47,771 nt of DNA from Saccoglossus kowalevskii. Taxonomy: Eukaryota > Hemichordata > Enteropneusta > Harrimaniidae. The DNA lies in contig NW_003105101.1 of NCBI RefSeq assembly GCF_000003605.2, positions 328,521 to 376,291 on the forward strand, written 5' to 3'. Made by a program: the position numbers and the translations under genes. Shown here in pieces: positions 13,401 to 25,400 of this stretch. Under the pieces are notes generated by a model that ran no database searches, was not told the origin of the DNA, and saw nothing but the letters and a program-made list of their open reading frames with translations. The first letter of the stretch is position 1, and every line of letters begins with the position of its first letter.

Positions 13401-16400
13401 AATTATTCATAGTCTTGCCATCTGAGTCTTTTGTGATGATTTAAATATAATAATTCTGTTTTACAAATTAAAGTTAATTTCACTTTTGTTTTATTTTCAG
13501 TGTTGGCGCAACATGATCATGTTTTAAAGTAAGATAAATCGATATTTCATTTCCTCGTTCTTTTCTTCATTCTTTTCTTCTTACTGTAGGTAGTAGGAGA
13601 CCTCTGTCTTTGACATGTGATATGTGAAAAATCAGTGTATGTTTAGATTAACATAAGCATGCTGTGGTTCTTGTAGATCAGTTTGTAAATTCAGTTTAGT
13701 TTAAATTATGTGCATCATAGTTCACGCAAGTCGACCTGAAATTTAACGTTTGCTATTAGTTTTTTGATTAACATAAGGGCAACATGGTTCTTGTTGATCA
13801 GAATTTCAGTGTATTTTATTGGTTTTTAGATTAAATTAAGCAGATGTATCTGGATTAGGAATTAGCAAACCATTGCTTGGTATATTAAATGATATATTTA
13901 TTTTTACCACTAATCTAAACTTTTCTGTTCATTTAAAAAATTTTCATGACTTTGTCTCTGTACGTTATTCAAGATGAGATTGAAATACTCAACAGGTTTA
14001 GTAAAATTCAACTAAAGTATTCGCGAAAGTCGACCCACACATTTGTTGGTGGTGCACGCTGACCTGAAACATTATTTTTGTTTAGGCCTATTTCAAATTT
14101 AGGCTAAAACTGAGGACTAGAGCCACTATGTTTATCTACAGTTTATTTATGTCATTGTTTTGTTGGTTTTAAGAAGCATTAAGAGAAAATACGTTGAAAT
14201 ATACTGGCACAGCAATCGTAGTCTAATACTGTAAGCGGATCAATTCATAGTGTATTTTAGGTTGGTGCTTAGTTGATTTGCAAAACAACAATTTGTTTAA
14301 ACAAATGTCTATTAAAATAATTTTTCACACACTGTTACATCAACCGTATTGCTATTAAATTGACGACGATCTTTGGCAAAATATTAAAGAAAAGCGTGAA
14401 AAAATTTCATCGCCAATATTTAGAAATATAGAGGGATAGCTGTTGTTTGTGTTGTAAAGATGGCGTGCTGAATATATTAATGTTGATAAGAGAAAGCATT
14501 TACAGTTGAAATGCAGTTCATATTAGGCCAACAACAAAAATTGATGTTGTTTTTGTCGTTTGCATCACTTAATTATTTTCTATTTTTTTCTATAACAAGA
14601 AGCACATTTTTTTGACATATTTGTGATTACACTGTAGCCTCGTTATAACGAACTCTTTGGGAGGCATGCAATTAGTTTGTTATAGTGAAATGTTCACTAT
14701 AATGAAGCACATAATACATTGGGTTTGTTGTGAGCGGGGGACATGTTATGTGTTCATTATATCAGGAAATTCATTATAAAGGTGTTCATTATATTGAGGT
14801 TACAGTGTATGTAGTAGGATGAAAATTACACAAGCTTAAAGTCAAGTCAGTTTCTTTCCATAGGTTAACAAGGCAGGAACAGAGTAGTTTTTTCCCCTAA
14901 ACTTGAATGCATTTCTTCACAGTATTGGGGTGTACGGTATAAGCATGCTGATGAGCAATTTGTTGACTGGGGAGTTCTGTTTTCAGATTACTAATGACAA
15001 GACAACTTGAGAGCTTAAGAGATTAAGTTATATAGCTAAGAAATTAAGGTTTTTAAGAGCCCAACTTTCTTTGCTTTTGACAGCCAGGAAGCTAAGGAGT
15101 TTGCTTTTACCAGCCAGGCAGGCAGCTGAGGAGTTAGCTTTTACCAGCCAGGCAGGCAGCTGAAGAGTTTGCTTTCAACAGATAGGCAGCTAAGGAGTTT
15201 GCTTTTACCAGCCAGGCATCTGAGGAGTTAGCTTTTACCAGCCAGGCAGGCAGCTGAAGAGTTTGCTTTCAACAGATAGGCAGCTAAGGAGTTTGCTTTT
15301 AACAGCCAGGCAGCTAAGGCGTTTGCTTTCAACAGCCAGGCAGCTAAGGAGTTTACTTTTAAAAGCCAGGCAGCTAAGGAGTTTACTTTTGACAGCCAGG
15401 CAGCTAAGGAGTTTACTTTTAACAGATGGACAGCTAAGGAGATTATTTTTAACAGCCAGGCAGCTAAGGAGTTGGCTTTTAACAGCCAGGCAGCTAAAAA
15501 GTTTGCTTTTAACAATCAGGCAGCTAAGGAGTTGGCTTTTACCAGCCAGGCAGCTAAGGAGTTGGCTTTTAACAGCCAGGCAGCTAAGGAGTTGGCTTTT
15601 AACAATCAGGCAGATAAGGAGTTGGCTTTTAACAGCCAGTCAGCTAAGGAGTTGGCTTTTAGCAGCCAGGCAGCTAAAGGAATTTTCCTTTTAACAGCCA
15701 GGCAGCTAAGGAGTTTTCTTTCAACAGATAGCCAGCTAAGGAGTTTACTTTTTAACAGCCAGGAAGCTGAGGAGGTTGCTTTTAAAAGATAGGCAGCTAA
15801 GGAGTTTGCTTTTAACAGATAGGCAGCTAAAAAGTTTGCTTTTAACAGATAGGCAGCTAAGGAGTTTGCTTTTACCAGCCAGGCATCTGAGGAGTTAGCT
15901 TTTACCAGCCAGGCAGCTAAGGAGTTCACACTATCCTAGCCAATACGTCCAAATTTGTAATAGCTAGAAGGATGAGGATTTATAATCATGCATCTGAGAA
16001 GTCCAGGTTATCAATGTTTAATTTCTTTGTTTTCTATTTATAGATGTCCCACTCCAGGTTGTACTGGTAGAGGCCATGTAAACAGTAACAGAAACTCTCA
16101 CAGAAGGTTTGTGTTCCACACAATTTTTCTTATGAAATTTAGGACTGTCAAAGTCAACTTTTTGTCACAAAAAAAAAAAACTACGTAGTCTTTTTCATAT
16201 TTCAATTTCGACCAAGAAGACCTGTAGTCAAAAGGTGATTATGTCTATTTATTTGACAAACTAAGAAACTAACACCCGAAAAATACTAAAGCTGTCTTCC
16301 ATTTTTATTATCAAAAACAATGAATCACTTATAACAGATGCAATAACCCTTGAACGGAAAACTGAAATCTGGTGGCCATCTTTCCTTTTCTACACTAATC

Positions 16401-19400
16401 AACAGCAGGAAGGAAACAACATTGTCTTTGCTAAAATAAAGTAGTTCATTGAGTGGGTTTATCTGCAAAATTGTCACCCACTCTCTTTGTGTTTTCAAAT
16501 TATTTCACATTGCATCTCATCTTTCTGATTGTTTCTAGTTTATCGGGTTGTCCGATCGCAGCTGCTGAGAAGACAAAAAATACGGCCAGTAGTTTACTCG
16601 CACAACAACGGCAGATGTCTGATAGAGTACTGAGGTAGGGAGAATTCTCCAATAACCCTTGACCTGGAAGTGTTTGTAAATTTACCCATAGTGCAATGTA
16701 ACTTGTAGTCCTCATGGCTAGACACCCTGGTAGATTAATTAACTGATAATTTATTAACTACTGATTAATGTGAATTTATTTAACTATTTCTCATGTTAAT
16801 AAATTTTTTTAACAAATAATTTTTCAAGAAGAAGTTTTTCATCCTTGAAAAAATTGAAAAAGTAAAGTTTTAATTTTTTGTTTGTTTTGTTGTCAAGATT
16901 ATCCAGTTCCACAACAAGAAGGAATATGTTCAATGTCTATTAAATAATGCTTTTTGATAGATGCATTAATTGATTTTGATCAACAAAATATTTTCGCAGT
17001 CTATCATATATGGCAGACATCACTGGTACACACATAAAAAATGTGTGAATCGCAGTTTTATACCAACACGCATGATGTTGGGAAGTAAAAGTTTACTGGG
17101 CTAAGCAGCTTCAAAAAAATAAGCTTGCAACAGCAATGACAATTCTAATTAGATGCATCTTGAAATGTTGTTTCAAGACAAAAAAACTTCAAGTGTTTTT
17201 TGCGGAATTTCAACGTGAACATTCACAAAAAATTAATGCTTTACTGTAGGTACTTGATCTTCATACAGTCAAACCTGTGTGAGTGACAACCTCTATATAA
17301 AAACACATGCCTATAGTGACCACCTCTATATAAAGAACACCTGCCTATAGTGACCACCTCTACATAAAAACACCTGCCTATAGTGACCATCTCTATAAAA
17401 AGAACACCTGCCTATAGTGACCATCTATATAAAAAGAACACCTGCCTATAGTGTCCACCTCTACATAAAAACACCTGCCTATAGTGACCACCTCTATATA
17501 AAGAACACCTGCCTATAGTGACCACCTCTACACAAAGAACACCTGCCTATAGTGACCACCTCTATATAAAGAACACCTGCCTATAGTGACAACCTTTATA
17601 TAAAGAACACCAACCTATAGTGACCACCTCTACATAAAAACACCTGCCTATAGTGACCATCTCTAAAAAGAACACCTGCCTATAGTGACCATCTATATAA
17701 AAAGAACACCTGCCTATAGTGTCCACCTCTACATAAAAACACCTGCCTATAGTGACCACCTCTATATAAAGAACACCTGCCTATAGTGACCACCTCTACA
17801 CAAAGAACACCTGCCTATAGTGACCACCTCTATATAAAGAACACCTGCCTATAGTGACAACCTTTATATAAAGAACACCAACCTATAGTGACCACCTCTA
17901 CATAAAAACACCTGCCTATAGTGACCAACTCTATATAAAAACACCTGCCTATAGTGACCATCTCTACATAAAAACACCTGCCTATAGCGGCCATCTCTAT
18001 ATAAAAAACACCTGCCTATAGTGACCATCTCTATATAAAGAACACCTGCCTATAGTGACCATCTCTACATAAAAACACCTGCCTATAGTGGCCATCTCTA
18101 CATAACAACACCTGCCTATAGTCACCACCTCTATATAAAGAACACCTGCCTATAGTCACCACCTCTACATAAAAACACCTGCCTATAGTGACAACCTTTA
18201 TATAAAGAACACCAACCTATAGTGACTACCTCTACATAAAAACACCTGCCTATAGTGACAACCTCTATATAAAGAACACCTTCCTATAGTGACCATCTCT
18301 ATATAAAAACATCTGCCTATAGTGACCATATCTACATAAAAACACCTGCCTATAGTGACCACCTCTATATAAAGAACACCTGCCTATAGTGACCACCTCT
18401 ATATAAAGAACACCTGCCTATAATGACCACCTCTATATAAAGAACACCTGCCTATAATGACCACCTCTACATAAAATCACCTGCCTATAGTGACCATCTC
18501 TATAAAAAGAACACCTGCCTATAATGACCACCTCTACATAAAATCACCTGCCTATAGTGACCATCTCTATATAAAAATACCTGCCTATAGTGACCACCTC
18601 TACATAAAAACACCTGCCTATAGTGACCATCTCTATAAAAAGAACACCTGCCTATATTGACCACCTCTATACAAAGAACACCTGCCTATATTGATCACCT
18701 CTATACAAAGAACACCTGCCTATAGTGACCATTTTTAGGCAATCCCACGACGTAACATATGAGAAGCTTGTGTATAAAGACCAACTGTTTTATGTCACCA
18801 CCCCTTCATTAATATTTTTGCAGATTTGTCTTTATTCAGAGATTCTTTTTATAAATCAATCTTAATTTTTTCAACTCAACTCAAATAAATGTGTACCATC
18901 TTATTTTATGGACAAATATTACGTCGAATATATGAGTTGGCTATCAATCAAAAATTAATCAAACCTCCATAAAACAACCACATGTCTATAAAAAACATTT
19001 TAAGGAAGTCCCTTGGGTGTCGCTAAACACAAGTTTAACTGTATTTTTATTTCCAGACAAACTGTTAAGTACCTTCTCCATGATTAGGCTAGACAAATTC
19101 TCCCAGCATTCTGTATCAAACATTTGACTTTTTACAGAAGTTGCAATTGATAATAAATTACAAACCTTATTAATCTGCCAGGGTCTATGGCCATGTATCT
19201 GCATTTGGCAGTTTTGTCCTCGTCAGAATGTTCCAACTAGAATACATTCATGTTTTGTTTTTTATCACTTGTAATTTTTGTTTGTATTTTCTTTATTTTG
19301 AGCCAATGTGGTAAAATTTACTGTTTGATCTTTTTCAAAATTTATGAAAAAAACAAAACAAATTGAGAACTGAATATGCTATTTAAGTAGAAAAAAGTAG

Positions 19401-22400
19401 TAGTTTAGTCTGCAAGATGTCCTGATCACAGGCATTGGAGGTAAGTAACAACACCAAATTAACATCAACATGTAACTGTAGAGGGCGATTAATCTCAGGA
19501 ATCAAACATTTCCATAAAGCACCACTAGAGGGTTTAACTAACATCCAAATATTACAGTATAGCATTATAATAAACATCCTCACTGCATAATAAGTTAAAA
19601 AACATGCCTAACTCTCATCTGTAATTGTAAATGCAACACGACTAACTTTGCAGGTTAGTAAACATTGTCTAACTTCACTTGCATAGTAATCTGCCTCTGT
19701 TACCAAGTGGTAACCAACTGCTGCAAGGTAAGTGAGAGGTGGGGGGAAAATTCTGACGATTGATGTTTTTTTTGTTTTTTTTTGCATTTACTTTGTTTGT
19801 ATAAATTGTAATTGTTGTATAATTTGTTTTTTCTCGCGGTGTATTGACCTATTTTGCGCTTATTGTTTGTTAGATTTTTCTTATTTCAAACAAAAATAAA
19901 TGTTTCTGACTGTATATTTTTTCATTTTATTGTGTTTTTATTGTGTTCTGGTCATATTTATACGTCTTGTCGCTTACTTGCCTCGATGTGCTCTTTGTTC
20001 ATTGTTATCCATCCTTGTATGTATGTTTGTCCCACATGTGTTTAATTCGCATGTGTGTACGTGTTCAATCCACTGCATGTGTTCAATTCATGTGTGCATG
20101 TGTTCACCATGTGTTCAATTCATGTGTGCATGTGTTCGCTATGTCCTTCATTCCATGTGTGCATGTGTTCTCCCATGTGTTCACCATGTGTTACCACACC
20201 TGTGCATGTTTTCTCCTTCCTGTGTTATGCGATACACCTCTTTATTATTCCAGTGGTGTGTGTTTAGTTCAGTGGAAACTCAGTGATGGTACACCAGACA
20301 CAGCACAACAGTCTTCTATTAGGTACGTTCATCCCATTCTCTTCTCCCTGATTTGTACCTTAGTACCTTTCCTTGTTTTTCCATGGGTGTCACACTGTCA
20401 GTCCGGTAAAAATAATTTGGAATGTGCGCATGTTACTTTTGTTCATTCAACAAGAAATGGAATATGCCCCACTTTGTCCATTTTAACTGAAAAATAAAAT
20501 TATTTTGTATATTTGGTTCGTGCTTCATTACAGAGAAGATGAATTATCAAGGTGAGTTGTTTTTTAATTGAATATTTGCAAAAATCAAATCCTGTCTGCT
20601 AGTGAATTTATCTCGGTCTACAAACAAAGTGTTTGATTGATCTAGATCGGGTAAAAAAAACTTTATAAGGTAAGTTAGTTTATCACTTGTGAACATAAAT
20701 ACAATGAAATCATCCTATTGGCTAACATTATTGTTACCTATCAATGATTGGCTGATCTATATCACATGGTAGTTTTCGACCAATTAGTATTCAGAAAGAT
20801 CGCGTTCCAGGATCATGGTAACAGGTAATTCACCACTTTGATTCAACAGTTGAAGTGTACACCAATACGAAGGACTGACAATTCCATGTAATAATAATCC
20901 CTTCTAATATTATATTTCCTTTTGTGTTTCTCTGTTTGCCAGTATTGCTGTTAACTAAAAATATTGTTAAATTATTTTAGCAATTGAATGTTTTATTCAT
21001 GGTTAAATTTTATCATTTAAAATGCATCTGTAAAGTTATTTTATCATTTTAAAGATTATACATCTTTAGGGATATTTGAAAACTGAAGGTAGTTATATGG
21101 CATTGATAGAATAGTTAATTTTAGATGACCTTTGCAGCTGAAAGATGATAGCATTTGAACGGTGAATGTAGCTATATGACATTTGAAAATTTGTAGATGT
21201 GTTTAAAATGGTTAAGGGTAGATGAATTTAGCATTCAAAAGGTGAAGGTAACTGTAATTGTATTTAAAGTGGTAATGGGTACTTTATTTTATTAGGATTT
21301 TAAAGGTTGAAAATAGATGGAAAAGATTGAACAGTGCTATAAAAACTGCACGTTTTATGCCTCAATGCGTTCTCACTCATGTTTTCTTGTTTACATTTTA
21401 CAGACCTGTTTGCTTTGTGAAGAAGCTTGATATACCATCCTCTGGGTATGCTCCAATGGTAAGCGCTACCACTCCACGAACCAACCTGGCAAAGGAGCTC
21501 GAGAAGTACTCGCGAACAACGCTGGAATATGTCCCCATTACTGTGCAGGAGACCACTACTACGACAGTGACCTCTTCACAACAGCCGGCCGTACAGCAGA
21601 GCCCGCAGAGCTACCCGAGAATTGCACCGAAAATACTGACACCTGATGCACAGAAGAAACTATATAAACCAACACCGTTGTGCGTTACCACCAATGGCGA
21701 TCATGAATACCGTATCGATTCTACTGTAGCGAAATTGGCGGCAAGTGCCGTGAACTTATCGACAAAGCAGTCATCGACGACTTCTACAACATTGAACACA
21801 CCGAATACTTATAACAGTATTCAGAGCAGCAACAGTACTATAAGTGAGACTACAACAACAGTCAACAACATGGAATTGTCAATCAGCCCGTCGTCGCTGC
21901 CGATGGTAAACGGCACATCTCCAGTTAGCGACAGTATGAAAGTGGATAGTTATGGAACTCTCGATCTGAGCATGAAATCATTTCCTAGCCCGGGTAATTC
22001 TATGATCACTGTTTCCAAAACGGTAACCACGTCACAGTATACGCAGCAAACAATCAAGAACGAACCAATCACATTTGACCAAGTCGTCAACTTCTCTACT
22101 ACAACAAACTCCTCCAAAATCAAAATCACAGACGTAAGGTCCTTAGATGAAAATCCAGGGTAAGACATAATAGATTTTCATTGTTATGGACGGATTTATT
22201 TTGTTCAGGTCTCCGCATAGCTTTGCTTTTTATTCTGATTCTTTTATTGTGTTTGTGGTGCCTCTATCAACGGACTTTCAACCCCTTTTCCCTTGACGTT
22301 GAACTTTGTTCTTGCCAGCCATTCAAGCATTTGAAAATGACATTTATTTATTTTTCCAAGCTTGATTTGATGTGATAGTTGCTTTTCTAAATACTCTGCT

Positions 22401-25400
22401 GTACAAAAATATGAAAATGACAAATCTAATGGATGGTTATTGATAAACTGCTTACTGAGTGAAATGGATTATAACTGAACTATGAACAACAATTTGTGTT
22501 ATATATATTAATCTACAAACTGTTGGGGAAAATAGAAATTTCTGCTGGATGTTACAACATCCAGACAGAAATGTGCTAATTTTACTTACGGCAGTCAGTC
22601 ATATCCATGATGGTTTGTAGTCAGTGGTGGTGCTTGAATGGCCTTTGAAAAAAAACAAAAAACAAGGAATTTGTTGCTTTTCATGTTTTTTCTTCTCTGT
22701 TCAGTCTTCCTGCTTGTCTTCCTTGCTATGTCTGTTAATTTGCCGCATTGCTTTGTTTACATGTCAGGCGCCCTCTATTTTTCATCTCCATGCTTTACTA
22801 ATCATATGCATTCATTACTCTATTTAAAATAGCTGTAGCTAGCTCTGTTCACAGCTCCGTTCTACTCTGTATTAACTCTAACTCTCTAGGGATAAAAAAA
22901 GCAAAAATGAAAATTCAGTAACATCGCTCCTCAAGATTATATATAAACTTAGAGGTGCCTTTAGAATAACACTACTTTACTTAAACATTTTTAATTCTAA
23001 AACTTGCTAAAATTTCACCCGTTTTTGTAGATTGGCATGAAAAAACTAAAATATTCAGTTCCAGTAGGAAAAGTGTTTAAAAGCGTTTTCAATATTTTGT
23101 TTGTGAGGAACTTGCTCTTTGTCTGTCACTTAAGAAGCGATTAAAGTTTTTATTTGGATTACTGGCATGATGATCTGAGGTACGTGCCCGGAAATGAGGT
23201 CATATTTACTATTGTTAGGCCGTGTTTGTAAGATAAGATTAGAACAAAATTTGACCTTTGACATTTGACCTTTCGAATATCTTGTCAGCACTCCCACCTT
23301 TTGTAAAATAGGGACAGTATGTCAATAACCTCATTTTGTCTGGCACAGAATTACATACAAATTATAACAATTTTGGGTTTGATTTCCAGTTTGATCAGCT
23401 AAAAGAAAAAATGTATGACCGAGATCAAAAGATTAAATTTAATGTGAAAAATCTCAAAGAAGATTTATATCTTCATTTTGGAACCATGACTCGATCATTT
23501 TGAGCTGTAAATTACAGAGATGACACAATATGGTCAAAATAAGTCTCATTATTTTTACTCAATGTGCTTGTAATGTACATGTTTTTGTCCCAACCTTCAT
23601 AAAATATAATCACAAAATTTTACTGTGATGTTCCATTTAAGAATCGTGTGTCACTTCTGTGAAATTTTCTCGTCAGATTCATACAAATTGGTTTTCGCAA
23701 AATTCTTGTGGTTTACAGTTTATTTGACGTTTGGCTCACTGCATGTTTTTTTTCATCTTCTACTACATGTAGTAATAACATTATTTTAAATTAAATATTT
23801 GACGTTTGGCTCACTGCATGTTTTTTTTCATCTTCTACTACATGTAGTAATAACATTATTTTAAATTAAATATTTGACGTTTGGCTCACTGCATGTTTTT
23901 TTTCATCTTCTACTACATGTAGTAATAACATTATTTTAAATTAAATATTTGACGTTTGGCTCACTGCATGTTTTTTTTCATCTTCTACTACATGTAGTAA
24001 TAACATTATTTTAAATTAAATATTTGACGTTTGGCTCACTGCATGTTTTTTTTCATCTTCTACTACATGTAGTAATAACATTATTTTAAATTAAATATTT
24101 GACGTTTGGCTCACTGCATGTTTTTTTTCATCTTCTACTACATGTAGTAATAACATTATTTTAAATTAAATATTTGACGTTTGGCTCACTGCATGTTTTT
24201 TTTCATCTTCTACTACATGTAGTAATAACATTATTTTAAATTAAATATTTGACGTTTGGCTCACTGCATGTTTTTTTTCATCTTCTACTACATGTAGTAA
24301 TAACATTATTTTAAATTAAATATTTGACGTTTGGCTCACTGCATGTTTTTTTTCATCTTCTACTGTAAAATCTGTATTAGAAGCCGCGGCTTCTATTAAA
24401 ATGGTACAATGCAACAGAGGGGATGCGGCTTCTATTAGAGCATCTACACATATGAGAAATGATGAATTTTTAGTTCTCAATTATTCAAATAGTATGGATG
24501 CGACTTCTATTAGGGATGCGGCTTCTAATACAGATTTTACGGTACTACATGTAGTAATAACATTATTTTAAATTAAATGGCCAACTCATTGTATTCATAA
24601 TTAGAGGCAATGACAATTTAAAAATCAGACTCTGATTGTAAGAAAAACTTAGGTCAGTAAACGGTTATTAGTTCAGACGTGGAGCAAGGTATCACTATGG
24701 TAACAAAGCATATGTATATCCCTAGAGGAAGTAGCTTACTAATCGCTGTATTAACTATTTTCAGTCTGTTGATGAGACCAGATTCACCAGCGCCTTTATC
24801 GCCTAAACCTAAAAAACCTAAATGCATAATTGACGGCAAAGTTCGCGAACTTATCAGGTAGGTTTTATACTGCCCTCACATGGCCATTCTGTGCTCATCT
24901 TTTAATTTTTTTGCATGGCTTCTTTAGTGATGTATCATCGTGCATATAGCTGTGTTGCCATAGCGACTGCATGTTGTTGTTTTTATTTATATGTTGAGTT
25001 GGTGTAGTTTAAAGTTGTTTGTGCACTAGGTGGAGTATGTCGTTAAACCAGCGAGTTCGTCAGAAGTACACCCTAGGGGATAGATTTGTCGGTAGCTACA
25101 CTATCACCAAAACTTCATCCTCCTAATCCAAATTTGTCATCCTCAACAAATCCGTTGCCTAGTAACGGGTTATTAATAGATTTGTTCTCCTCTCTCTGGA
25201 GTTTCATTAATACATTTATTTTGCCCCGGATATACACAGATTAAAAGTACTTGTATTTTACTAGAAATTATGTTACCAATCCAGTGTAGAAAATACAACA
25301 CTAGAGTCCAATAATCATTTGTTTAGTAGACTCAAATGATGAAACTGGTTAATGACAAATACTGTATTCTGTTTAGTCTTATGCATGTGGTGATGCCACA

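Noticed and set aside
15228-15929. Repetitive open frames on both strands
   Set aside because: They are by-products of a 30-bp tandem repeat whose period is divisible by three.
17273-18733. Possible CRISPR-like regular repeat array
   Set aside because: There are no unique spacers between repeats. It is a continuous minisatellite in an animal intron.
19854-20497. Hydrophobic Cys/His-rich open frames on the + strand
   Set aside because: They derive from an irregular CATGTGTTCA repeat and T-rich intron. They overlap in several frames and have no domain.
22134-22139. Alternative donor GTAAGG inside the MYT1-domain exon
   Set aside because: It would end the exon in phase 0, which cannot join the phase-2 exon at 24765.
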